In this document: piece after piece, positions 7,594 through 15,124 of the stretch
Layout: each line of letters opens with the position of its first letter
How positions within the stretch are numbered: the first letter of the stretch is position 1
Program-made: the position numbers and the translations under genes
From: JBBSUQ01 sp038234235
Lineage (GTDB): Bacteria > Bacteroidota > Bacteroidia > Flavobacteriales_D > Crocinitomicaceae
Assembly: GCA_038234235.1 (NCBI GenBank)
Contig: JBBSUQ010000073.1
Coordinates: 1-15,124, forward strand
Length of the DNA: 15,124 bases
Direction of reading: 5' to 3'
The notes under the pieces: model-generated
What the model saw: the letters and a program-made list of their open reading frames with translations, nothing else
What the model was told of the DNA's origin: nothing
Database searches by the model: none

Positions 7594-7676
7594 GGAGCTA
7601 TATCCGGCTGTCCATTATAGTCCCCACATCACGCCAAAAAGCGGTATATGGGGAGCTGTCATTTCCATCCGGGCTA
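7594..7676. repeat. Hairpin-containing intergenic element in the 347-base gap between divergent genes
   Basis: The element opens with GGAGCTATATCCGGCTGTCC and closes with TTTCCATCCGGGCTA. The two ends share the direct motif ATCCGG(G)CT. Between them TCCCCACAT (7621-7629) pairs with ATATGGGGA (7646-7654) with one mismatch, extended by CGC/GCG around an A-rich loop. It is clearly more GC-rich than the surrounding AT-rich DNA. I recall similar GAGCTAT...ATCCGGGCTA elements repeated in intergenic regions of flavobacterial genomes, but cannot verify this here. Both flanking genes point away from it, so it is not a terminator for either. The rest of the gap (7447-7593 and 7677-7768) shows only promoter-like sequence and AT-rich DNA. 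Confidence 0.55.
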
Positions 7677-7722
7677 TTTTTAGAACTTATTTAAAAATGA
7701 CGAATAATTAGAGCAAAAAAAG

Positions 7723-7730
7723 TATATTCG
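7723..7730 (+). promoter_or_regulatory. Possible -7 box before the helicase-nuclease gene
   Basis: TATATTCG has one mismatch to TAnnTTTG and lies 38 bases before the ATG at 7769. No -33 TTTG is found at normal spacing. It is a weak candidate, offered because no better promoter is visible. Confidence 0.3.
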
Positions 7731-7768
7731 TAAACCATTCTGCCATGAGGCTGATTTCAAATTAAAAA

Positions 7769-10700
7769 ATGGAAATAATTAAAGAAAATTTTAAAATTTA
7801 TAATGCTTCGGCAGGTAGCGGAAAAACCTTCAACCTTGTGCGTAACTACTTGCAAATCTTAATGCAAAAAGATGCACCTTATGATAAGTTTTCGCAAATT
7901 GCCGCAATGACCTTTACCAACAAAGCTGCTAACGAAATGAAATCCAGAGTTGTGGAAGCACTTTACAGTTTAGGCAAATTCGAAAAATCTGCAAAAGACC
8001 AAAATTATTTAGAACAACTTGCAAGTGAAACAGGATTTTCAGAAGAATATCTAGAAAATAAAGCACGTAAAATACTCAATACCATTTTGCATCAATATGA
8101 AAATTTCCATATTCTTACAATAGATAAATTTAGCCTCAAACTCATCCGTTCTTTCGCCAGAGATTTAGACATTCCCAATGATTTTGAAATTATTTTAAAC
8201 GAAGATAATTTTATAGAAAAAACCGTGAGCGCGTTATTGGCAAATCTTGAGGCTGGCAAAGACAATCAACTCACAAAATTATTGATACATTATGGTTACA
8301 GTAATATAGATTCTGAAGAAAAATGGGATTATAAAGACGCGTTAGTCGAGTTTTCAAAAGTGTTGCAAGATGAGTCAAACATAGAGATTATCAAAAAAAT
8401 TAAGAAAATAGAATTTGATGAAGTTTTACTCAAAAAAACAAAAAATGAAGTTCAAAAAATTGGAGAAGAATTTCATGATAAATTTTTGGTCTTCAATGAT
8501 GCAGTTCAAGAAATTTATAATATCAATCCAAAAACCACAAATCTTGCTTTTATAATTTCTTCAATTAAAAAATACGAGGGCAATAAAAAACTACCTTCCA
8601 AAGACAAATTTATGACCCTTAAAGTGCGAAATAATTTCATCGAAAATAAATTCAATCAAGACTTTACAGAAAAATTTTTCAATCTAACAAATTTTTATGA
8701 TCAAAATATTAGTGTGTATCTAGCAAAAGAAAAATTTATACGCTCATTTTACAAATTGGCATTGCTCCAACATCTTTCCGAAGCATTTGAAAAAGCCAGA
8801 ACTGATGAAAACATAATTCGAATTTCAGAGTTTAACGCACTCATTTCAGAATTAATTGAAAAAGAAGAAGCTCCATTTATTTATGAAAAACTAGGCAATA
8901 GGTTCAAACATTTTATGCTAGATGAATTTCAAGATACATCACGCATGCAGTTCATGAATCTTGTTCCGCTAATTCATGAATCTATCAGTAACGGAAATGT
9001 ATCTTTAATTGTGGGAGATCCTAAACAATCTATCTATCGTTTCAAAAACGGTTTGGCCGAGCAGTTTGTAGCCTTGCCTAATATTTACAATCCTGAAAAC
9101 GATAAAAAAACACAAGAAAAATCGAATTTCTTTTATAATCAAGGCATTAAAATTCCATTATTAGACAATTGGAGATCGGGCAAAAATATTGTAGAATTCA
9201 ACAGCGCATTTTTTGAGTTTCTTAGAGCAAGTTTATCTGATAATCAAAAAGATTTTTATGAAAGTATTGTTCAAAATCCAAAGGCAGAAAAAGAAGGTTA
9301 TGTATATATAGAATCTTTACCCGCCAAAAGCAAAAGCGATGAAGATGAGGACGAAGAAGGGAGCAATGAAAAATTACAAAATGCTGTTAATCAGTGCCTG
9401 GAAGACGGCTTTTTGCCCGGAGATATTTGCATTCTCGGAAATGTAAAGAAAGAATGTTCCGCTTGGGCTGATCATCTTTTAGAAAATGCGCAAAATCGTT
9501 ATACAGTAGTTTCTTCAGATTCAATGCTTATTTCGCAAAACAAATATGTAAAATTGTGCATTGCTTATTTTAAAATTATTTTAAATCCGACAGATCTCAC
9601 TGAAATAAAGAAGTTTGCATATCTTTATTTTAATTGCGAAAATCAGTTTGAGCTTAGTGAATATCAATCTTATTTCACGCCAATAAAAGACAAACCTAAA
9701 TACAATTATTTTGACCGAGAGAGATTTATTATTGATAAATTTGGAAGTACAGAAAGCTTCTACCAAAATTATGAAAGCTTATTTGGATTGTTGCAAGGCT
9801 TTCTAAAAGCCATGAAATTAAATGAACTGAGTTTACCCCATGTTCACTATTTGTCAGACATCGTACATAATTTTGAAATTAAACGAGGATCTGATTTAGA
9901 TATGTTTCTTCAAGAATACGAAGCAAACAAAGATAAATATAGCTTACAAATGCCTGAAAATGAAATGGCAATTAAAATAATGACCATTCACAAATCAAAA
10001 GGTTTAGAGTTTCCAGTTGTTATTATGCCTAACCTTAATTTTAAATTAAATGTAAAAGGCAAAAAATTAATTGAGTTAGAAGATGTTTTTTGCCATACCG
10101 ACTACACAAAATCGTCTTTAAACTCAACAATTAAAGAACTTTACGATTTAGAATACAATCAAGTTTATACAGACAGTGTAAATAAAATTTACGTTGGTTT
10201 TACCCGTCCTGTAGAAAGACTTTATGTTTTTAATTGGTACAAAGACGCCAAAGGAATTGGGCTTCAGTTAAATAAAATTTTTAACAATTATCCTACTGAA
10301 AATAGTGCTGTACATAAAACAGAAACGAAAGAAAAATTAATTTTAGAAATTGGAGAAAGAACTAAAAAACTACAAGATGGTAGCAGGCAAAAAGATCAGA
10401 CTTTTAAACCTAAAAATTTAAACGACCGACTTTGGTTTCCAGATATTTCTTTAATTGAAAAAGATGAATTAGATTCAGTAATAGATTTAAGTGACGAGCG
10501 CAGATACGGAAATCAGTTTCATTTGCTACTTTCTAAAATAGAAGGTTCAAATTTCGAAAATCAGGAAGGATCTAATAAATATGACAAACAAATAGTACTA
10601 AATGAATTGATAATTTCAGGAAAAATTGAAGACGCATTTAAAGATAAAATGTTAGAACAAGTGAAGATTCTATATAATAATCCAGATTTCAACAATCTAT

Positions 10701-10945
10701 TTGTAAATGCTAAAAGAGTTTTAAATGAGCAAAATATTATTGCGGGAGAAAATGATGCTTTCCGTCCAGATAAAATTATTCTTAAAAAAGATGAAACAAT
10801 TATTTTAGATTACAAAACTGGCGCAATGAATTCTAAATACAATAAGCAGCTGAGTACTTATGTAAATTTATTAAAGCAAATGGAACTGCCAAATGTTAAG
10901 GCATTTATTTATCTTACAACTACAAATGAATTAATTCAAGTTTGA
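7769..10945 (+). CDS. AddA/RecB-type UvrD helicase with C-terminal RecB-family nuclease domain
   Basis: This 1058-residue cytosolic enzyme should unwind and degrade double-strand DNA ends for RecA-dependent repair, as AddAB/RecBCD complexes do. Superfamily 1A helicase motifs occur in order: Walker A ASAGSGKT (13-20), Walker B DEFQDT (385-390), VGDPKQSIYRF (415-425), NWRSG (467-471), TIHKSKG (739-745) and YVGFTRPVERL (808-818). The usual TRA of the last motif is TRP here. The nuclease half has GNQFHLLL with His918, RPDK (999-1002), DYKTG (1014-1018) and a downstream QLSTY, so all expected PD-(D/E)XK residues seem present. This domain order fits AddA. However, the family diverges strongly in Bacteroidota, and no addB gene is adjacent, so the symbol is left blank. 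An acidic stretch near 523-535 is probably a flexible linker. The gene converges with hutU. Confidence 0.9.
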   Translation: MEIIKENFKIYNASAGSGKTFNLVRNYLQILMQKDAPYDKFSQIAAMTFTNKAANEMKSRVVEALYSLGKFEKSAKDQNYLEQLASETGFSEEYLENKARKILNTILHQYENFHILTIDKFSLKLIRSFARDLDIPNDFEIILNEDNFIEKTVSALLANLEAGKDNQLTKLLIHYGYSNIDSEEKWDYKDALVEFSKVLQDESNIEIIKKIKKIEFDEVLLKKTKNEVQKIGEEFHDKFLVFNDAVQEIYNINPKTTNLAFIISSIKKYEGNKKLPSKDKFMTLKVRNNFIENKFNQDFTEKFFNLTNFYDQNISVYLAKEKFIRSFYKLALLQHLSEAFEKARTDENIIRISEFNALISELIEKEEAPFIYEKLGNRFKHFMLDEFQDTSRMQFMNLVPLIHESISNGNVSLIVGDPKQSIYRFKNGLAEQFVALPNIYNPENDKKTQEKSNFFYNQGIKIPLLDNWRSGKNIVEFNSAFFEFLRASLSDNQKDFYESIVQNPKAEKEGYVYIESLPAKSKSDEDEDEEGSNEKLQNAVNQCLEDGFLPGDICILGNVKKECSAWADHLLENAQNRYTVVSSDSMLISQNKYVKLCIAYFKIILNPTDLTEIKKFAYLYFNCENQFELSEYQSYFTPIKDKPKYNYFDRERFIIDKFGSTESFYQNYESLFGLLQGFLKAMKLNELSLPHVHYLSDIVHNFEIKRGSDLDMFLQEYEANKDKYSLQMPENEMAIKIMTIHKSKGLEFPVVIMPNLNFKLNVKGKKLIELEDVFCHTDYTKSSLNSTIKELYDLEYNQVYTDSVNKIYVGFTRPVERLYVFNWYKDAKGIGLQLNKIFNNYPTENSAVHKTETKEKLILEIGERTKKLQDGSRQKDQTFKPKNLNDRLWFPDISLIEKDELDSVIDLSDERRYGNQFHLLLSKIEGSNFENQEGSNKYDKQIVLNELIISGKIEDAFKDKMLEQVKILYNNPDFNNLFVNAKRVLNEQNIIAGENDAFRPDKIILKKDETIILDYKTGAMNSKYNKQLSTYVNLLKQMELPNVKAFIYLTTTNELIQV

Positions 10946-10963
10946 TGTTTTAGTGGAAAAAAA

Positions 10964-12964
10964 CTATAATTCTAACAATTTATCATCTACTAAATTTGGC
11001 AATGTTACTTTTAATTTTGGTTCCATTTCCATAGCTCGTTTAATCGCGAAAATTGCACCTTCATTTCTTGCCCAACTTCTTCTTGAAATACCATTATTTA
11101 CATCCCAATGCAACATTCTTTTTAACTTTTCATCGGTTTCTGCTGTTCCATCTAGCAACATGCCAAATCCGCCATTAATAACTTCGCCCCAGCCTACGCC
11201 ACCGCCATTGTGGATAGAAACCCATGTTGCACCTCTAAAAGAATCACCAATAACATTTTGAATTGCCATATCAGCCGTAAATTTTGATCCATCATAAATA
11301 TTCGATGTTTCACGGTAAGGTGAATCAGTGCCCGAAACATCATGATGGTCTCTACCAAGTACAATTGGACCTATTTCTCCATTAGATATGGCATTGTTAA
11401 AAGCTTCAGCAATTTTCATCCTTCCTTCTGCATCAGCATAGAGTATTCGAGCTTGAGAACCGACAACTAATTTATTTTTTCCAGCTTCTTCAATCCATTT
11501 AATATTATCTTCCAGTTGTTGTAAAATTTCTTTTGGAGCAGATTCCGCAATTTTTTTCAAAACTTCGGTGGCTATTTTGTCCGTTCTATCTAAATCATCA
11601 CTTTTTCCACTTGCACAAACCCATCTAAATGGACCAAAACCATAATCAAAACACATAGGCCCCATAATATCTTGCACGTAACTCGGATATTTAAAATCAA
11701 TACCATTTTCTGCCATAACATCCCCACCTGCTCGAGATGCTTCCAATAAAAATGCGTTTCCATAATCAAAAAAGTAAGTTCCTTTTGCGGCATGTTTATT
11801 TACATATTCAGCGTGAAGCTTTAATGTTTTTTGAACTTCAATTTTAAAATCATCAGGCTTTTCCGCCATCATTGTATTTGATTCTTTGAATGACAAACCA
11901 AGTGGATAATAACCTCCAGCCCAAGGATTGTGCAAAGATGTTTGGTCAGATCCCAAATCGACATAAATATCATTTTCATAAAACGCTTTCCAAACCTCTA
12001 CTACGTTTCCAAAATAAGCAATTGAAACAACTTCTTTATTTTGCTTTGCAGTTTTAACCCTTTCGCATAAATTATCAAGATCTTTAATTACTTCATCCAC
12101 CCAACCTTGTTCATGTCGAATATTAACTGCTTTTTCATTTACTTCAGCCGTAACCGAAATACAGCCAGCAATATTTGCAGCCTTTGGTTGTGCGCCTGAC
12201 ATTCCACCCAATCCGGCTGTTAAAAATAGTTTTCCTTCAAGACCTTCGCCGTTTTTAGAAATCATTCTTCCGGCATTTAAAACGGTAATTGTTGTTCCGT
12301 GCACAATTCCCTGCGGACCAATGTACATGTAAGAGCCTGCTGTCATTTGTCCATATTGCGAAACTCCCAATGCATTCATTTTCTCCCAATCATCGGGTTT
12401 CGAATAATTTGGAATTACCATACCATTTGTAACTACCACACGAGGCGCCGCTGCATGACTCGGAAAAAGTCCCATCGGATGGCCTGAATACATTACCAAA
12501 GTTTGATCATCAGTCATTTCTGAAAGATATTGCATTGTTAAAAGATATTGCGCCCAATTTTGGAAAACTGCACCATTGCCTCCATAAGTAATTAATTCAT
12601 GAGGATGTTGGGCCACGGCGTAATCCAAATTATTTTGAATCATCAACATTATTGACTTTGCTTGCAATGAATTACCTGGATAATCTTGAATTGGTCTTGC
12701 ATACATTTTGTAGGTTGGTCTAAATCTATACATATAAATTCGACCAAATTTTTCAAGTTCTTTTTTGAATTCGGGTATTAATTTTTCATGTAATTCAGGC
12801 AGGAAGTAACGTAAAGCATTTTTAAGAGCCAATACTTTTTCTTCTTTAGATAAAATTGCCTTTCTTTTTGGTGCATGATTTATATTATCCTCTAAATTAG
12901 GAATTGATGGAATTTCAGTTGGAATGCCTTGTCTTATTTCTTTTTTAAAATCTTCTGAACTCAT
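10964..12964 (-). CDS. hutU: Urocanate hydratase (urocanase)
   Basis: This cytosolic NAD-dependent enzyme converts urocanate to 4-imidazolone-5-propionate (EC 4.2.1.49), the second step of histidine degradation. Recognisable family blocks are GGNGAVFQNWAQYL (from residue 128), GPQGIVHGTTITVLNAGR, GFGPFRWVCASGK with Cys450 (probably the active-site region Cys known from Pseudomonas urocanase), GRDHHDVSGTDSPYRET with Asp539-His540-His541, and the C-terminal HWDVNNGISRRSWARN. At 666 residues it is longer than the ~556-residue proteobacterial enzyme and fits the extended form I associate with Bacteroidota. I chose the ATG at 12964. A GTG at 12982 would add six residues, but it overlaps the last base of the -7 promoter box and so lies upstream of the expected transcript start. 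No hutH, hutI, hutG or ftcD gene is in the window. The stop lies 18 bases from the end of the converging helicase gene, and no terminator is visible between them. Confidence 0.97.
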   Translation of the reverse strand: MSSEDFKKEIRQGIPTEIPSIPNLEDNINHAPKRKAILSKEEKVLALKNALRYFLPELHEKLIPEFKKELEKFGRIYMYRFRPTYKMYARPIQDYPGNSLQAKSIMLMIQNNLDYAVAQHPHELITYGGNGAVFQNWAQYLLTMQYLSEMTDDQTLVMYSGHPMGLFPSHAAAPRVVVTNGMVIPNYSKPDDWEKMNALGVSQYGQMTAGSYMYIGPQGIVHGTTITVLNAGRMISKNGEGLEGKLFLTAGLGGMSGAQPKAANIAGCISVTAEVNEKAVNIRHEQGWVDEVIKDLDNLCERVKTAKQNKEVVSIAYFGNVVEVWKAFYENDIYVDLGSDQTSLHNPWAGGYYPLGLSFKESNTMMAEKPDDFKIEVQKTLKLHAEYVNKHAAKGTYFFDYGNAFLLEASRAGGDVMAENGIDFKYPSYVQDIMGPMCFDYGFGPFRWVCASGKSDDLDRTDKIATEVLKKIAESAPKEILQQLEDNIKWIEEAGKNKLVVGSQARILYADAEGRMKIAEAFNNAISNGEIGPIVLGRDHHDVSGTDSPYRETSNIYDGSKFTADMAIQNVIGDSFRGATWVSIHNGGGVGWGEVINGGFGMLLDGTAETDEKLKRMLHWDVNNGISRRSWARNEGAIFAIKRAMEMEPKLKVTLPNLVDDKLLEL

Positions 12965-12981
12965 GGTAATAAAATATGGCA

Positions 12982-12989
12982 CAAAGATA
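12982..12989 (-). promoter_or_regulatory. -7 promoter box for hutU
   Basis: On the - strand TATCTTTG (12989 to 12982) is a perfect match, 17 bases before the ATG at 12964. A TTTTG at 13008-13004 lies only 14 bases further up, closer than the usual -33 spacing, so the -33 half is uncertain. Its position is the main argument against a GTG start at 12982. Confidence 0.65.
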
Positions 12990-13098
12990 AAATTTCAAGT
13001 CATCAAAATAAAATTACATTTAAAATAGAAAACAATACCTTTTAATCAATAGTCACTCAAAAGTTATTAAGAAATTGTGAATTCTAGAATAGTTTGCG

Positions 13099-13106
13099 TA
13101 AATTTG
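13099..13106 (+). promoter_or_regulatory. Possible second upstream promoter of the M43 protease gene
   Basis: TAAATTTG fits TAnnTTTG, and a TTG at 13075-13077 lies 21 bases upstream, within normal -33 spacing. In AT-rich DNA this may be chance; the box at 13163 looks better. Confidence 0.3.
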
Positions 13107-13162
13107 AATCTGGTTTTTAGAAGTTAAAGTAAAACTGTGGCAAAAAACAATGAAAAAGGTTG

Positions 13163-13170
13163 TATATTTG
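13163..13170 (+). promoter_or_regulatory. -7 promoter box for the M43 protease gene
   Basis: TATATTTG followed by CGCAC is a perfect Bacteroidota -7 match with the common GC-containing tail. No clear -33 TTTG is seen; a TGTGG ends 22 bases upstream. Transcription would begin near 13176, just before the tandem repeats, leaving a leader of about 100 bases. Confidence 0.6.
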
Positions 13171-13179
13171 CGCACTTTA

Positions 13180-13231
13180 TTTCAAAGTCGGATTTCGAAA
13201 TCGGACTTCGAAATTGGACTTCGAAAATTGA
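13180..13231. repeat. Four 13-base imperfect tandem repeats in the protease gene leader
   Basis: The units are TTTCAAAGTCGGA (13180-13192), TTTCGAAATCGGA (13193-13205), CTTCGAAATTGGA (13206-13218) and CTTCGAAAATTGA (13219-13231). Units 2-4 each contain the palindrome TTCGAA. Units 1-2 and the start of 3 also form a 34-base quasi-palindrome: 13180-13196 is the reverse complement of 13197-13213 at 15 of 17 positions, centred on the perfect GATTTCGAAATC. They begin a few bases after the predicted transcript start, so they could be an operator array or an RNA structure. Confidence 0.85.
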
Positions 13232-13279
13232 TTTTTAATTACAAATGAATTTAATATTAACTTGAAAATAAATTAAACT

Positions 13280-15124
13280 ATGAAAAGAATCTATACTATT
13301 CTGTTCTTGTCGATGTTTGCCAATGTAACAATTGCTCAAGACTTTAAATGTGGCACTCAAGCAAGAATGAATGAAGTTTACAAAACCAATCCAGAAGCAC
13401 TAAAACAACACGAAGATTTAATTCGTAATTCTGCTCATTTTAAATCAGGCGAAAAAGCTTTGGTTGTAACAATTCCTATAGTTTTTCATATTATACATCA
13501 ATATGGAACTGAAAACATTAGTGATGCGCAAGTTTTCGACCAAATGTCAATTTTGAACCGCGATTATAGAAAACTGAATGCCGATACTGCTCTTGTTATT
13601 CCACAGTTTAAAGATTTGATTGCAGATATTTTTATTGAATTTAAATTGGCGGCTATTGATCCAAAAGGAAATTGTACAAATGGAATTGACAGAATTTATA
13701 ACCATGAAGCTAAAGGTGGAGATGATAATTCAAAATTAAACCAATGGCCTCCGAATAAATATTTAAATGTTTGGGTTGTGAAAACTATTGGTGAAGCAGG
13801 AGTTGCAGGTTATGCATATTATCCTTCTGCCGTAGACGGTACTTCTTTTTCAAGATTCGATGGTATTATTATATTAAATCAATATATTGGTTCAACTGGT
13901 ACTTCTATCCCTTATAATTCTAGAGCATTGACGCATGAGGTTGGGCATTACTTAAACTTACCACACGTTTGGGGTAGCACAAACGATCCAGGTGTTGCAT
14001 GTGGCGATGATGGTTTTGATGATACACCCATAACTAAAGGTTATGATTATTGTCCATCAGATACTAACTCCGCCAAAATTTGCGACACGGTTGTAGAAAA
14101 CTATCAAAACTACATGGAATATTCATATTGTTCATATATGTTTACTTCAGATCAAGGTGCAATGATGTATAGTATTATTAATGGACCAATTGGTAACAGA
14201 ATGAATCTTGTAGATTCTGCAAATGCAGTTGCAACTGGAATTAATTTATTAACAGTTCCAACATGTTCACCTATTGCAGATTTTAGTGTGAATAAAAAAT
14301 ATGTCTGTCAAGGCACAACAGTAAATTTTTCAGATGAGAGCCGAAATGCAGTGGTCACTTCAAGATCGTGGACTTTCCAAGATGGAAGTATTGCGACATC
14401 TACGAGTGCAAATCCAGTTGTTTCTTTTACATCACCAGGTTGGAAAAAAGTAACGTTATCGGTTACTAATTCTGCTGGGACTAGTTTGAGAGAAGAAGAT
14501 TCTTACATCTTTGTTTCTGCTCCATGGCCAGATTATGTAGGTCCGAGAGACGGAACTTTGGATAACAATGATAAATATTATTTTATTTCAGATAATCCAG
14601 AGCCAAATACATCTGAATTTGTTTTTAGTGGTAATAAAGGTTACAATAACACTAACGGTTTCTTATTACAGAATTATAAAAATACAAATGGAGCAGTATT
14701 ACATTCAGATGATTATTTCTATTACAGAAGATTAGGAAATACTGTTGACAATATCATTACACCTTCTTACGATTTATCTAATACATCAAATTTAACTTTC
14801 TCTTTTAAATATGCTTATGCTACTGATGCTTCAGATTTAGCTGATATTACCGAAGAAATAAGAGTATATAGATCAAATGATTGTGGTGGTTCTTGGACTT
14901 TAATGCCTACAGGTACTACAACCGGTGCAAATATCGTTACTGCTGGTTTTTCAGGAGGAATAAATTTTGTGCCTCAAAACACTACCCAATGGAAAACTAA
15001 AACGATGACCTTAATAGCTCCTCAAGTAAGCAATAAAACAAGATTTAAAATTGAATTTACAGCATCTGATAAATCAAACAATTTATATATTGATGATATC
15101 AATGTTCAAGGTGTATTAGGTTTA
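13280..15124 (+). CDS. Secreted M43 (pappalysin-like) zinc metalloprotease, 3' end outside the window
   Basis: The frame is open from ATG 13280 to the window end, giving 615 residues without a stop. A Sec signal peptide covers about 1-20 (MKRIYTILFLSM... TIAQ). The catalytic domain holds the metzincin zinc motif HEVGHYLNLPH (219-229): His219, His223 and His229 bind zinc and Glu220 is the general base. The Met-turn is Met279 in NYMEYSYC. Conserved-looking Cys residues in CGDDGFDDTP, DYCPSD and ICDT fit the disulfides of the M43 family. A PKD domain follows from about Cys329 to 403, then a beta-rich jelly-roll or MAM-like module to the window end. Relatives in Bacteroidota usually end in a T9SS sorting domain; that end would lie beyond 15124, so T9SS export is inferred. 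The protease probably digests extracellular protein. It is divergent from hutU, with a repeat-bearing leader of about 100 bases. Confidence 0.93.
   Translation, partial: MKRIYTILFLSMFANVTIAQDFKCGTQARMNEVYKTNPEALKQHEDLIRNSAHFKSGEKALVVTIPIVFHIIHQYGTENISDAQVFDQMSILNRDYRKLNADTALVIPQFKDLIADIFIEFKLAAIDPKGNCTNGIDRIYNHEAKGGDDNSKLNQWPPNKYLNVWVVKTIGEAGVAGYAYYPSAVDGTSFSRFDGIIILNQYIGSTGTSIPYNSRALTHEVGHYLNLPHVWGSTNDPGVACGDDGFDDTPITKGYDYCPSDTNSAKICDTVVENYQNYMEYSYCSYMFTSDQGAMMYSIINGPIGNRMNLVDSANAVATGINLLTVPTCSPIADFSVNKKYVCQGTTVNFSDESRNAVVTSRSWTFQDGSIATSTSANPVVSFTSPGWKKVTLSVTNSAGTSLREEDSYIFVSAPWPDYVGPRDGTLDNNDKYYFISDNPEPNTSEFVFSGNKGYNNTNGFLLQNYKNTNGAVLHSDDYFYYRRLGNTVDNIITPSYDLSNTSNLTFSFKYAYATDASDLADITEEIRVYRSNDCGGSWTLMPTGTTTGANIVTAGFSGGINFVPQNTTQWKTKTMTLIAPQVSNKTRFKIEFTASDKSNNLYIDDINVQGVLGL

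Noticed and set aside
7594..7676. tRNA gene
   Set aside because: It has the right size, but there is no cloverleaf, no T-loop GTTCGA and no acceptor stem pairing between the ends.
13180..13231. CRISPR array
   Set aside because: The 13-base units are contiguous with no spacers and no cas genes nearby.

Overview
The window looks like chromosomal DNA of a low-GC member of the Bacteroidota. Three signs support this. Three proteins look like exported cargo: two end in a Por/type IX secretion (T9SS) type A sorting domain, and one is a secreted M43 protease cut by the window edge. Several genes are preceded by the Bacteroidota -7 promoter box TAnnTTTG (TATCTTTG or TATATTTG). There are no strong Shine-Dalgarno sites. 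I see no phage, transposase, CRISPR array, tRNA or rRNA. Most of the window is ordinary housekeeping and secretion content, and I did not find a clearly new multi-gene system.

Left part (1-5133, all + strand): the 3' end of a T9SS cargo gene; ahcY (S-adenosylhomocysteine hydrolase) with its own promoter and strong terminator; a six-helix voltage-gated-type potassium channel with a C-terminal zinc ribbon and a promoter so close that its mRNA may be leaderless; then a 754-residue secreted multidomain protein with a T9SS sorting domain, closed by a strong terminator. These appear to be separately transcribed genes.

Middle part (5234-7768): two - strand genes probably form an operon. The promoter-proximal one (7421-5997) encodes a soluble, widely conserved protein of unknown function whose relatives carry unreliable database names. 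Thirteen bases after it begins what looks like a lipoprotein gene whose expected ATG is ATA. The 347-base gap between this operon and the next gene holds an 83-base hairpin-containing intergenic element (7594-7676) that resembles a repeat family I recall from flavobacterial genomes.

Right part (7769-15124): a 1058-residue AddA/RecB-type helicase-nuclease (+) converges with hutU (urocanate hydratase, -) with only 18 bases between them. No addB and no other hut gene lie in the window. hutU is divergent from a secreted M43 metalloprotease that runs off the right end. Their shared 315-base intergenic region contains promoter boxes for both directions and four 13-base tandem repeats in the protease leader.
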